Of a stretch of 43,814 nt of DNA, positions 31,920-41,098 are shown piece by piece. How positions within the stretch are numbered: position 1 is the first letter of the stretch; each line of letters opens with the position of its first letter. The notes beneath the pieces are model-generated. The model saw only the letters and a list, made by a program, of their open reading frames with translations. It searched no databases and had not been told where the DNA came from. The position numbers were made by a program, and so were the translations under genes. This DNA comes from an uncultured Acetatifactor sp. (lineage in GTDB: Bacteria; Bacillota; Clostridia; Lachnospirales; Lachnospiraceae), in NCBI GenBank assembly GCA_947630715.1, contig CANRIP010000025.1, forward strand, positions 1-43,814, written 5' to 3'.

Positions 31920-34841
31920 ATGAAAAAAGTAGAAGATCTTGCAGCCTATCAGGTACTGGAAAAAAGGGAGATCCCGGACATTCAGAGCGTTGGCTATCTG
32001 GTGCGTCATAAAAAGACCGGGGCCCGTCTGGCCCTGCTTTCCAACAATGACGACAACAAGGTGTTTTATATCGGGTTCCGCACACCGCCCAGGAATTCCA
32101 CCGGCGTGGCGCATATTCTGGAGCATTCCGTCCTCTGCGGCTCCCGGGAATTCCCGGTGAAGGATCCCTTTGTGGAGCTGGTCAAGGGCTCTTTGAATAC
32201 CTTTTTGAACGCCATCACCTATCCGGATAAGACGCTTTATCCCGTAGCTAGCTGCAACGACAAGGATTTTCAGAATCTGATGCATGTGTACCTGGACGCG
32301 GTGTTTTACCCGAATATTTATCAAAAAGAGGCGATTTTCCGACAGGAAGGCTGGCACTATGAACTGGATGAAAAGACGGGGGAGCTGTCCTTCAACGGGG
32401 TGGTGTACAATGAGATGAAGGGCGCGTACTCCGACCCGGACGATGTGCTCAACAGGGAGATCATGCGGTCCCTGTATCCGCATACCACCTACGCCTGGGA
32501 ATCGGGAGGGGATCCGGAGGCGATCCCGGATCTGACCTATGAGGAATTTTTGAATTTTCACAGAACCTATTACCATCCTTCCAACAGCTATCTCTATCTG
32601 TATGGAAACATGGACATGGCGGAAAAGCTGGAGTTTATCGACTCCCATTATCTGTCCGCCTTTGAGGCGATCCAGATCCATTCCCAGGTGGAGGCGGAGC
32701 CGGCATTTGAAAAACCGGTGCAGGTGAGGAAGGAGTATCCCATCACTCCCGGGGAAAATGTGGAGGAAAATACCATTCTCTCCTGGAATCTATCCGTATC
32801 CGCCGGTCTGGACAGAGAGCTTGCCATCGCCATGGAGGTTCTGGATTACGCCCTGTGTTCCGCGCCGGGCGCGCCGTTAAAGCAGGCCCTGATGGACAGG
32901 GGGCTTGGGAAGGATGTGTACAGCTTTTGGTCCACCAGCCGCAAACAGCCTGTTTTCAGCGTCATTTCCAAGGGAGTGGACATTGCCAGAGAACAGGAAT
33001 TTTTGCAGGTGATCCGGGAGGTGTTAACCGGGATCGTGGAGAAGGGCTTTGACGAAAAAGCGCTGCTGGCGGGACTGAATTATTTTGAATTCCGGTACAG
33101 GGAGGCGGACTTCGGCTCCCATCCCCGGGGACTGATGTATGGCATCCAGATGATGGACAGTTGGCTGTACGACGACAAACAGCCGTTTCTGTATATTGAG
33201 CAAAACGCCGCCTTCGCCTCCCTGAAGGAAAAAGTAAAGCAGGGATACTTTGAGGGACTGATCCGGCAGTATTTCCTGGAGAATCCTCACTGCTCCGCCG
33301 TGTCGCTGTATCCCGTGGAGGGATTGGGAGAGAAACGGCAGGCGGCTTTAAAGGAAAAACTGGCCCGTATCAAAAGCGGCATGAGCGAAGAAGAACTGGA
33401 GAAAATCAGGAAAACCAAGCGGGAGCTGGACGCTTTCCGGGAAACGCCCGACCGTCCGGAGGATCTGGCAAAGATTCCCATGCTGAAACGGGAGGATATC
33501 GGAACCGCCGCGGCAAAACTCAACAACACGGAGACAAGGCTGGGGGAGGTTCCCACGCTGCACCATGATCTGTTTACCAACGGAATCGGTTATCTGAGGC
33601 TGATTTTTCGGTGTGATCAAATCCCCAGGGAGTATTTCCCCTATCTGGGCTTGTTAAAGGGCTGTCTGGGGTTTTTAAACACGGAGCATTATTCCTATGG
33701 GGATCTGTTCAACCAGATTTACCTCTCCACCGGCGGCATTGAGGCGGTCAACAACGTGTACGGCCAGGTTCGGAATCCGGAAGAATACACTGTGACGCTG
33801 GATCTTAAGACGAAGGTTCTGTACGGCAATCTGGATCAGGCGGTGGCTCTGCTGGAGGAAATCCTGTTTACCAGCGATTATGCCGATACCAAGCGGCTTT
33901 CGGAAATCCTGGGAGAAACAAAGTCCAGGCTCCAGTCGATCATGACCCAGGCGGCGCAGTATGTGGCCGTGACCAGGGCTTTGTCGGACTGCACTTCGGC
34001 GGGAGCGGTTCAGGAAACTTTGTCCGGCGTCTCCTTTTACCGGCTGGTGGCGGAACTGGATGCGGACTGGGAAAACCGGAAGGATGCGGTGACCGAAACG
34101 CTGCGCGCCCTGAGCCATATGATTTTCCGGCCGGAAAACCTGATGCTGGATTTCACCGGGGACAAGGAAGCGCTGGAAGCCTTGGAGGGGCCCGTGAAGG
34201 GCCTGTGGGACAAGCTGTACCGGGAAGAAGTGGACAAAGAGCGCTTTATTCCCGCCGCGGCGCATGGAAACGAGGGCTTTATGACATCCGCGCAGGTGCA
34301 GTATGTGTGCCGCGCCGGCAATTTCCGGAAGAAAGGGCTGCCGTACCGGGGCGATCTGAAAGTGTTGACGGTGCTGATGGAATATGAGTATCTGTGGGTG
34401 AATGTGCGTGTCAAGGGAGGCGCGTACGGCTGTATGTGCAGCTTTGACAGGCAGGGGGACAGCTATTTTACTTCCTATCAGGATCCCAATCTGGAAAAAA
34501 CGCTGGAGGTCTATGAGGGAGCGGTCGATGCCGTAAGGAAGTTTGAGGCCGACGAGCGCACCATGACCCAGTATATCATTGGCGCGGTAAGCGATCTGGA
34601 CAGGCCCTTAACGCCGGCGATCAAGGGTCTGCGTTCCCTGGTTGCCTATCTGACGGGAGTGACCGACGAGATGCTGCAGGAGGAGAGAAACCAGGTGCTG
34701 TCCGCGATGCCGGAAAGCCTGCGCTCTCTGGCGGCGTATCTCGATGCCTTTCTGGGGGAGAAACGCCTTTGTGTGGTGGGGAATGCCGGAAAGATCAAAG
34801 AACAGGAAGACAGATTTGACCACATTGAGAACCTTTTCTGA
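31920..34841 (+). CDS. M16C zinc peptidase (presequence protease-like)
   Basis: A 973-residue insulinase-family peptidase. The inverted zinc motif HILEH (His65, Glu68, His69) is followed at the right distance by NEMKGAYSD, where the third ligand Glu lies. The length and the two-half layout fit M16C enzymes such as PreP, which close around and cut short unfolded peptides. Near the C-terminus GGAYGCMCSFDR matches the conserved arginine/tyrosine substrate-binding patch of M16 proteins. No signal peptide is present, so it acts in the cytoplasm. AAAGGAAA lies before ATG 31920. It has no obvious operon partner, although it is followed after 52 bp by the DUF4349 lipoprotein. Confidence 0.92.
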   Translation: MKKVEDLAAYQVLEKREIPDIQSVGYLVRHKKTGARLALLSNNDDNKVFYIGFRTPPRNSTGVAHILEHSVLCGSREFPVKDPFVELVKGSLNTFLNAITYPDKTLYPVASCNDKDFQNLMHVYLDAVFYPNIYQKEAIFRQEGWHYELDEKTGELSFNGVVYNEMKGAYSDPDDVLNREIMRSLYPHTTYAWESGGDPEAIPDLTYEEFLNFHRTYYHPSNSYLYLYGNMDMAEKLEFIDSHYLSAFEAIQIHSQVEAEPAFEKPVQVRKEYPITPGENVEENTILSWNLSVSAGLDRELAIAMEVLDYALCSAPGAPLKQALMDRGLGKDVYSFWSTSRKQPVFSVISKGVDIAREQEFLQVIREVLTGIVEKGFDEKALLAGLNYFEFRYREADFGSHPRGLMYGIQMMDSWLYDDKQPFLYIEQNAAFASLKEKVKQGYFEGLIRQYFLENPHCSAVSLYPVEGLGEKRQAALKEKLARIKSGMSEEELEKIRKTKRELDAFRETPDRPEDLAKIPMLKREDIGTAAAKLNNTETRLGEVPTLHHDLFTNGIGYLRLIFRCDQIPREYFPYLGLLKGCLGFLNTEHYSYGDLFNQIYLSTGGIEAVNNVYGQVRNPEEYTVTLDLKTKVLYGNLDQAVALLEEILFTSDYADTKRLSEILGETKSRLQSIMTQAAQYVAVTRALSDCTSAGAVQETLSGVSFYRLVAELDADWENRKDAVTETLRALSHMIFRPENLMLDFTGDKEALEALEGPVKGLWDKLYREEVDKERFIPAAAHGNEGFMTSAQVQYVCRAGNFRKKGLPYRGDLKVLTVLMEYEYLWVNVRVKGGAYGCMCSFDRQGDSYFTSYQDPNLEKTLEVYEGAVDAVRKFEADERTMTQYIIGAVSDLDRPLTPAIKGLRSLVAYLTGVTDEMLQEERNQVLSAMPESLRSLAAYLDAFLGEKRLCVVGNAGKIKEQEDRFDHIENLF

Positions 34842-34893
34842 AACACATCTTCTTACGGCGCGCCGTAGGAACCGAAAAAGAGGGAGGCGGAAT

Positions 34894-35973
34894 ATGAGAA
34901 AGGACAGTGCTACAAAAGGAAGGAATCGGGGGCATTTTGGCAGAAAGGGACGGGCCGCTTTGCTGGCGGCCGCAGGGGCCGCGCTTTTGCTCACAGGCTG
35001 CGGCGCGGGGGATCTGTCGAAGGATGCCGAGGGTCTTGTGCAGGACAGCTCCTTCCAGAACGAGAACGGTACTTCTCCGGAGCTGAATTACGGCCTGGGG
35101 CCGGAGGGGGAAGAACTTTATGAAATGTCGGAATCAGGTGAATGGGAAAGCACTGCCCAGGACGGGGAACAGACGCAGGCACTCACGGATCAGAGAAAGC
35201 TGATCCGCACCGTCCATATGGAAGTGGAGACAAGGGAGTATGACGCTTTTATGGACGCGCTGGAGAAAAAAGTCAGGGCTCTGGGCGGCTACATAGAAAA
35301 TATGGACAGCTACAACGGCAGCAGCTATTCCAGCGCCCGGACGAACCGCAGCGCGAGCCTGGTTCTGCGGATTCCGAAGAATGAGATGGACGGGTTCCTG
35401 GAGCTGGTGTCGAATGCGGGAAACGTGATCCGGCGCACGGACAGCGAGCGGGATGTGACGCTGTCCTATGTGGATCTGGAGAGCCGGCGCAACGCTCTGC
35501 GCACGGAGCAGGACAGGCTGCTTGTGCTGCTGGAAGAAGCGGAGAGCCTGGAAGATATTATCACCATTGAGGAACGGCTGGCGGAAGTGCGTTATCAGTT
35601 GGAGAGCATGGAGTCGCAGTTGCGCACCATGGACAATCAGGTAAATTACGGCACGATCAGTCTGGAAGTGTCGGAGGTAGTGGAATTTACGCCGGTGGTG
35701 GAGGAAACTTCCTGGCAGCGGATGACGGATGGGTTTGTCAAAAGTCTGGAAAGCATCGGAAACGGAGCCATGGAGATCCTGATCTGGCTGGTGGCGCATC
35801 TTCCGTATCTGATCCTGTTGACGGTATGCTGTGTGCTGTTCCTGCTTTGGGTGAAGGCGCATTGGAAAAAGTCCATGAAGAAAGCCCAGGCGCAAGCAGA
35901 ACGCAAGCCCCATCCCGCAGGGGAGATTTCTCAGGCGCAAACCGGCGGGGCCGCGGACAAAGACGGACAGTGA
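34894..35973 (+). CDS. DUF4349 lipoprotein
   Basis: A 359-residue protein with a lipobox LLTGC (Cys about 36), an acidic linker, then a DUF4349 domain (RKLIRTVHMEVETREYDAF; LRIPKNEMDGFLELV; coiled coil around ESLEDIITIEERLAEVRYQL) and one C-terminal membrane helix (HLPYLILLTVCCVLFLLW) with a basic tail. It is thus held at the outer face of the membrane by both ends. The role of DUF4349 is unknown. ATG 34894 is chosen because GGGAGG lies 7 bases upstream and the signal peptide begins there. The era gene starts 10 bp after its stop. Confidence 0.85.
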   Translation: MRKDSATKGRNRGHFGRKGRAALLAAAGAALLLTGCGAGDLSKDAEGLVQDSSFQNENGTSPELNYGLGPEGEELYEMSESGEWESTAQDGEQTQALTDQRKLIRTVHMEVETREYDAFMDALEKKVRALGGYIENMDSYNGSSYSSARTNRSASLVLRIPKNEMDGFLELVSNAGNVIRRTDSERDVTLSYVDLESRRNALRTEQDRLLVLLEEAESLEDIITIEERLAEVRYQLESMESQLRTMDNQVNYGTISLEVSEVVEFTPVVEETSWQRMTDGFVKSLESIGNGAMEILIWLVAHLPYLILLTVCCVLFLLWVKAHWKKSMKKAQAQAERKPHPAGEISQAQTGGAADKDGQ

Positions 35974-35983
35974 GAGGTGATCC

Positions 35984-36901
35984 ATGGAAGACAACGCATC
36001 CTTTAAATCAGGGTTTGCAGCATTGATCGGCCGTCCCAACGTGGGAAAATCCACCCTGATGAACCGTATGATCGGCCAGAAAATCGCTATCACCTCCGAC
36101 AAACCGCAGACCACCAGGAATCGGATTCAGACGGTGCTCACCATGCAGGAGGGACAGATTGTTTTTTTGGACACGCCCGGGATCCACAAGGCGAAAAACA
36201 AGCTGGGCGGCTACATGGTAAACGCCGCGGAGCAGACGTTAAAACAGGCGGATGTGATTTTGTGGCTTGTGGAGCCGACGGATTACATCGGGGCCGGCGA
36301 AAAGCATATCATAGAACAGTTGAAAAAGGCGAAAGCGCCGGTGATCCTGGTGATCAACAAAACCGACACGGTAAAAAAGGGAGAAATTCTCCGGTTTATC
36401 GACGTTTACCGAAAAGAGATGGATTTTCAGGAAATCGTGCCTGTGTCCGCGTTAAAAGGGCATAATATAGACGAACTGATCCGTTGTATTCTTTTGTACC
36501 TTCCCTACGGGCCCGCCTATTATGATGAGGACACCGTCACGGATCAGCCCGTGCGCCAGATTGTGGCGGAGCTGATCCGGGAGAAGGCGCTGCGGCTTTT
36601 GGAAGATGAAATCCCTCACGGCGTGGCCGTGGTCATCGAGAGCATGAAGGAGACGGAGCGGATCTGGCAGATTGAAGCCACCGTGGTCTGCGAACGGGAA
36701 TCCCATAAGGGCATTGTGATTGGAAAGGGCGGCAGGATGCTGAAACAGATCGGTTCCGCCGCCCGTCCCGACATTGAAAAAATGCTGGAAAAACAGGTGA
36801 ATCTCAAGCTTTGGGTGAAGGTGAAAAAGGATTGGAGGGACAGTGAACTGCTGCTGAGAAATTATGGATATGACCCGAAAGATCTGACAGACAGCGAATA
36901 G
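35984..36901 (+). CDS. era: GTPase Era
   Basis: A 305-residue protein matching Era in size and order: G1 GRPNVGKS, switch region TSDKPQTTRNRI, G3 DTPG, G4 NKTD, and a C-terminal KH domain with VIGKGGRMLKQIG. Era binds 16S rRNA near its 3' end and is needed for 30S assembly. GAGGTGAT precedes ATG 35984. Gene order era, yqzL, recO is conserved in Firmicutes. Closely spaced after the DUF4349 gene, probably in one transcript. Confidence 0.97.
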   Translation: MEDNASFKSGFAALIGRPNVGKSTLMNRMIGQKIAITSDKPQTTRNRIQTVLTMQEGQIVFLDTPGIHKAKNKLGGYMVNAAEQTLKQADVILWLVEPTDYIGAGEKHIIEQLKKAKAPVILVINKTDTVKKGEILRFIDVYRKEMDFQEIVPVSALKGHNIDELIRCILLYLPYGPAYYDEDTVTDQPVRQIVAELIREKALRLLEDEIPHGVAVVIESMKETERIWQIEATVVCERESHKGIVIGKGGRMLKQIGSAARPDIEKMLEKQVNLKLWVKVKKDWRDSELLLRNYGYDPKDLTDSE

Positions 36902-36962
36902 AAAAAGGGAAAATGCAGACCCTATCCATTGGCAGGATACGATTGGATTAGGGGGATCTGTA

Positions 36963-37145
36963 ATGGACTTGACGTACTGGAAACGATTCGAGCAAAGCGG
37001 TAAGATAGAGGACTATCTGTCCTTTGTGTCCAACGGTAAAAAGACGGAAGAAACAGAGGAACATCCGGCAAAGGAAGACGGCTATGCAGGAGTATATATG
37101 GGTAACGGGGATCATACTGAAACAGGCGCCGGCGGGGGAGTATGA
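36963..37145 (+). CDS. yqzL: YqzL-like small protein
   Basis: A 60-residue protein between era and recO. Its first part, DLTYWKRFEQSGKIEDYLSF, follows the pattern of Bacillus YqzL (short protein, W-K-x-F, TG-x-I/V, YL), which sits at the same place. The last 25 residues are Gly/Glu-rich and may simply follow from the overlap with recO. GGGGGA lies 6-8 bases before the ATG. It overlaps the recO start by 62 bp in a different frame. Function unknown. Confidence 0.7.
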   Translation: MDLTYWKRFEQSGKIEDYLSFVSNGKKTEETEEHPAKEDGYAGVYMGNGDHTETGAGGGV

Positions 37146-37785
37146 CAGACATATCAGCATCTTGACAAAGGAGCGGGGGAAGGTGTCGGCTTTCGCCAGA
37201 GGCGCCAGAAAGCCGGGCAGCAGGCTGACGGCGGCCACCAACCCGTTTTCCTTCGGCCAGTTTAAGCTTTATGAAGGAAGAAGTTCTTATACGCTGGCGG
37301 AGGCGGATATCCAAAATTATTTTGACCAGTTGAGATCCGATTATATGGGGGCCTGTTACGGCCTTTATTTTACGGAGGTGGCGGATTATTACGCCAGAGA
37401 AAACAACGACGATTCCCTGATCCTGAAGCTTCTGTATCAGTCCCTGCGGGCCCTCTGCGCGCAGTCTCTGCCGAACCCGCTGGTCAAATGCGTTTTTGAG
37501 CTTCGGATGATTGCCGTAAACGGCGAATATCCCGGGCCGCCCGGGGACAGGGCCCTGGAGGAATCCACCCTGTATTCCCTGCATTACATAGTGACCAGTC
37601 CGCTGGAAAAGCTTTACACCTTTACGGTAAAGGATTCCGTGTTAAACGAGCTGGAGCAGATATCGGCGGAATACATGAGGAGGTTTGTGGGGAAACAGTT
37701 TAAAAGTCTTGAGGTTCTGCAAACTCTCTCCGGTTTCCGCACCCCACCGTCCCAGCCGGGAGAAAATCCCGCCGAAACCGGATGA
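37084..37785 (+). CDS. recO: DNA repair protein RecO
   Basis: A 233-residue RecO. The N-terminal OB-fold begins VTGIILKQAPAGEYDRHISI and continues ILTKERGKVSAFARGARKPG; the helical domain includes YFTEVADYY and SLPNPLVKCVFELRM. The zinc-binding cysteines of some RecO proteins are missing, as in many Clostridia. RecO loads RecA on SSB-coated DNA with RecR. ATG 37084 with AAGGAAG six bases upstream is preferred over 37024, which would lengthen the N-terminus beyond the family. It lies in the usual place after era and yqzL. Confidence 0.93.
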   Translation: MQEYIWVTGIILKQAPAGEYDRHISILTKERGKVSAFARGARKPGSRLTAATNPFSFGQFKLYEGRSSYTLAEADIQNYFDQLRSDYMGACYGLYFTEVADYYARENNDDSLILKLLYQSLRALCAQSLPNPLVKCVFELRMIAVNGEYPGPPGDRALEESTLYSLHYIVTSPLEKLYTFTVKDSVLNELEQISAEYMRRFVGKQFKSLEVLQTLSGFRTPPSQPGENPAETG

Positions 37786-37803
37786 TTTCACGGAGGTTTC
37801 CCA

Positions 37804-38955
37804 ATGAAAAGATGCGTTACAGCGTGGATCCTGATTTGCCTCCTGTTGACAGGGTGCGGCAACGGCCATTATGACAAGGCAAGGGAATATTTAACGGAGA
37901 CATATCGGCTTGCCGTGCCCGAAACGATTCCCAAAGTGATTTTGGACTGCGATATGACCTACCTGGGAGACGATGCCATGTGCCTGAGTATTTTAGCCCA
38001 GGCGGATCAACTGGGTTTCATCGACTTATTGGGGGTTACGATCACGGGAGGCAATCATTTTGTATCCTACGGAACGAATTCTGCGTTGGTGCAGTTAGAA
38101 AAAATTGGCAGGGAAGATATTCCGGTTTACATGGGGACGGATATCCCTCTGAACGGAGTACGCGATCTGTCCGAACAGGAAAAAATCGTCGGACGTATTG
38201 ATTCATGGGGGGCGATGTATCATTTCGACGAATATATTGAGCCCCAGAATTATCATAACCTGGGGAAGTTCTATGAAAGAAAATGGGGCTACTCTGAGAC
38301 GGAAGCGGAAGAACTGAACGCAGTGGATTTCATGATACAGCAGGTGGCAAATGCCCCGGATGAGGTGACGATTCTCTGCGTCGGGCCAGCCACGAATATT
38401 GCTTTAGCTTGTCTCAAGGAGGATGGGTTCGCGTCCCAAACGGCCGGGATCGTGTATCTGGGAACCGTCATAGGGGAGCGGGGGACTTATACGCCCTATG
38501 CGGACTTTAATTGCTTTTATGACGCGGAAGCATATGATGTCTGTTTCCACAGTGATTTCCCCGTCCAGTGGGTCATACCCCATGAGGCATGCCAGACGGC
38601 GGTGCTCAACAAAGCGTTTTTTGATCTGCTGGACGCTAAAGACGATACCCCGGCAGCATCCTTCTGGCTGGACAATCAATACAGCCAGTATCGAAGGAAT
38701 CCCCAGTATAAGCAAAGCTGTCCGGATGCTGTCGCGGCGGTGTGTTTTTTAAATCCCAATGTCATCGTCCGGCAGGACGTTCTCCGCTTAGAGGTGAATA
38801 CAGATGCGGATAGCCCCTGTTACGGACAGGTCACGTCCTCAGAAGAAGACGGCGGCGTCAATGTGGTTTTGGCCGTGGATGAGGAGCTGTACTGGAATTT
38901 CGTCACGGATCTGTTATGTGAAACAAACTCTCTTGAAAAAGAGAATGGATTTTGA
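37804..38955 (+). CDS. Lipoprotein nucleoside hydrolase
   Basis: A 383-residue protein with lipobox LLLTGC (Cys about 18) followed by an inosine-uridine nucleoside hydrolase domain. The N-terminal calcium-binding motif reads VILDCDMTYLGDDAM (family DxDxxxxxDDA), and later VGPATNIALA and IVYLGTVIGERGTY fit the family core. These enzymes split nucleosides into base and ribose. Most are cytoplasmic; the lipid anchor puts this one outside, where it could salvage nucleosides. GGAGG lies before ATG 37804. Its GC content is similar to that of its neighbours. Substrate preference is unknown. Confidence 0.88.
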   Translation: MKRCVTAWILICLLLTGCGNGHYDKAREYLTETYRLAVPETIPKVILDCDMTYLGDDAMCLSILAQADQLGFIDLLGVTITGGNHFVSYGTNSALVQLEKIGREDIPVYMGTDIPLNGVRDLSEQEKIVGRIDSWGAMYHFDEYIEPQNYHNLGKFYERKWGYSETEAEELNAVDFMIQQVANAPDEVTILCVGPATNIALACLKEDGFASQTAGIVYLGTVIGERGTYTPYADFNCFYDAEAYDVCFHSDFPVQWVIPHEACQTAVLNKAFFDLLDAKDDTPAASFWLDNQYSQYRRNPQYKQSCPDAVAAVCFLNPNVIVRQDVLRLEVNTDADSPCYGQVTSSEEDGGVNVVLAVDEELYWNFVTDLLCETNSLEKENGF

Positions 38956-39013
38956 TACAATAAGCTGGCACAGGCAAAAAGCCTGATGAACGCCTGGAGC
39001 AAGGAGATAGAGG

Positions 39014-39652
39014 ATGAGGAAACGGGTAAGGCTGGCGGCCTGGATCTTTCTGGCCGCGTCGATACTCTCCGGCTGCGGAAGGGCAAAAGTCCCAGATGTG
39101 ATAACGGAGCCTGCGCTGGCCATCGACCGCGACGGCAGCGTAACCGTTTATCTGGTGGGAGAGTTTGACAAGTCCTATTATGATCTGTCCGAGCTTGAGG
39201 CTGCCGCACAGCAGGAGGCGGCGGAATACCGAAAAAGCGTCCCGAACGGTGAAAAGGCTGTGACCGTGGAGGGCGTACAGGCGGTTCCTGACGGGAACGG
39301 CAGGATCGTTCTGGCTTACCGCTTTGACGGCGCGGACAGCTACGAAGGATTCATCAAGGCACAAGAGACGGAGCTTTTGGGCGACGTGTTGTTTTACGGT
39401 ACTGTCCGGGATGCGCTTTCCGCGGGATATGAGATCAACATGCCTCTGGCAGAGGCGCAGAGCGGGGAAACCCTGACGCCGGAACAGATCCGGGAGCAGT
39501 CGGGAAAACATCTGATCGTGACCGATGCGTCCGCAGTCATTTACTGCCCCTATGGGGTGGGCTATCTGAGCGAGGGCGCCGTGCTGAGAGAGGACGGCGG
39601 CGTTGACGGGAATGCGGCGGACGGGGTCGTGTATATACTTTTGAAGAAATAA
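39014..39652 (+). CDS. Hypothetical lipoprotein (212 aa)
   Basis: A 212-residue protein with lipobox ILSGC (Cys about 21). The mature part is soluble and acidic. It begins with a segment [20 protein letters not shown] and later has [20 protein letters not shown], neither of which I can assign to a family. AAGGAGATAGAGG precedes the ATG. It lies 58 bp after the nucleoside hydrolase lipoprotein and 31 bp before the glycyl-tRNA synthetase gene on the same strand. Confidence 0.7.
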   Translation: MRKRVRLAAWIFLAASILSGCGRAKVPDVITEPALAIDRDGSVTVYLVGEFDKSYYDLSELEAAAQQEAAEYRKSVPNGEKAVTVEGVQAVPDGNGRIVLAYRFDGADSYEGFIKAQETELLGDVLFYGTVRDALSAGYEINMPLAEAQSGETLTPEQIREQSGKHLIVTDASAVIYCPYGVGYLSEGAVLREDGGVDGNAADGVVYILLKK

Positions 39653-39683
39653 GCAGCCGGAACGCGGCAAAAGGAGAACCGAC

Positions 39684-41072
39684 ATGGAAAAAACAATGGA
39701 AAAAATTAAGGCTCTGGCCAGGGCGAGAGGTTTTGTGTACCCGGGCTCCGAGATTTACGGAGGACTTGCCAACACCTGGGATTACGGCAATCTGGGGGTT
39801 GAGCTGAAAAACAACGTGAAACGGGCCTGGTGGCAGAAATTTGTACAGGAAAATCCCTATAATGTGGGGGTGGACTGCGCGATCCTGATGAACCCTCAGA
39901 CCTGGGTGGCCAGCGGACATCTGGGAGGGTTCTCGGATCCGCTGATGGACTGCCGGGAATGCCATGAGCGGTTCCGGGCCGACAAGCTGATCGAGGATTA
40001 CTGCGAGGAAAAGGGTATTTCCCTGGATTTGAGCGTGGACGCCATGAGCCAGGAGCAGATGACGAAGTTCATCGAGGAAAACCATGTGCCCTGTCCCAGT
40101 TGCGGCAAGCATAATTTTACCGACATCCGCCAGTTTAACCTGATGTTCAAGACCTTCCAGGGAGTGACGGAGGATGCCAAGGATACCATCTATCTGCGCC
40201 CGGAAACCGCCCAGGGAATTTTTGTGAATTTCAAGAACGTGCAGAGAACCTCCCGCCGGAAGATCCCTTTTGGGATCGGGCAGATCGGAAAATCCTTCCG
40301 AAACGAGATTACGCCCGGCAACTTTACCTTCCGTACCAGGGAATTCGAGCAGATGGAGCTGGAATTTTTCTGCGCTCCCGGCACGGATCTGGACTGGTTC
40401 CATTACTGGAGAGGGTTCTGCCGCGACTGGCTGCTGTCCCTTGGCATCAAGGAGGAAGAAATGAGGCTGCGGGATCACAGCCCCGAGGAACTGAGCTTTT
40501 ACAGCAAGGGCACCACGGATATCGAATTCCTGTTTCCCTTCGGATGGGGCGAGCTTTGGGGCATCGCGGACAGAACGGATTACGACCTGTCCCGCCATGC
40601 CGAGACTTCCGGGGAGGATCTGTCTTATTTTGACGATGAGAAAAACGAAAAATACATTCCCTATGTGGTGGAGCCTTCTCTGGGCGCCGACCGGGTGGTG
40701 CTGGCGTTCCTTTGCTCCGCCTATGACGAGGAGGAGCTGCCGGACGGGGAAACCCGCACCGTGCTGCGGTTCCATCCCGCGCTGGCGCCTGTGAAGATCG
40801 GCGTCCTGCCCCTCTCCAAAAAGCTGAACGAGGGCGCGGAAAAGGTTTATGCCCAGCTTTGCAAAAAGTACAACTGTGAATTTGACGACAGAGGGAATAT
40901 CGGGAAAAGGTACCGCCGTCAGGATGAGATCGGAACGCCGTTCTGCGTCACCTACGATTTTGACTCCGAGACGGACGGATGCGTGACGGTCAGATTCCGT
41001 GATTCCATGGAGCAGGAGAGAGTGTCGATCGAGCAGTTGGACGCTTATTTTGCGGATAAATTTACATTTTGA
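39684..41072 (+). CDS. glyQS: Glycyl-tRNA synthetase, homodimeric class II
   Basis: A 462-residue class II synthetase of the alpha2 type. It begins [21 protein letters not shown], has [14 protein letters not shown] (motif 2 region), [27 protein letters not shown] and, near the end, [14 protein letters not shown] (motif 3) with an anticodon-binding domain after it. A zinc-like [10 protein letters not shown] is present. It charges tRNA-Gly in the cytoplasm. AAAGGAG precedes ATG 39684. No T-box leader lies upstream, since the previous gene ends 31 bp away. Its stop is 26 bp before alaS. Confidence 0.96.
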   Translation: MEKTMEKIKALARARGFVYPGSEIYGGLANTWDYGNLGVELKNNVKRAWWQKFVQENPYNVGVDCAILMNPQTWVASGHLGGFSDPLMDCRECHERFRADKLIEDYCEEKGISLDLSVDAMSQEQMTKFIEENHVPCPSCGKHNFTDIRQFNLMFKTFQGVTEDAKDTIYLRPETAQGIFVNFKNVQRTSRRKIPFGIGQIGKSFRNEITPGNFTFRTREFEQMELEFFCAPGTDLDWFHYWRGFCRDWLLSLGIKEEEMRLRDHSPEELSFYSKGTTDIEFLFPFGWGELWGIADRTDYDLSRHAETSGEDLSYFDDEKNEKYIPYVVEPSLGADRVVLAFLCSAYDEEELPDGETRTVLRFHPALAPVKIGVLPLSKKLNEGAEKVYAQLCKKYNCEFDDRGNIGKRYRRQDEIGTPFCVTYDFDSETDGCVTVRFRDSMEQERVSIEQLDAYFADKFTF

Positions 41073-41098
41073 AAATCCATTTTGCGGAGGATACGGCC

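Noticed and set aside
39537..40775. A 412-codon open frame on the minus strand opposite the glycyl-tRNA synthetase gene
   Set aside because: It lies fully opposite a conserved gene, has histidine/glutamine-rich shadow composition, and shows no ribosome site or known motif.
39653..41098. T-box leader before glyQS or alaS
   Set aside because: The gaps are only 31 and 26 bp and hold nothing like a T-box sequence or specifier stem.
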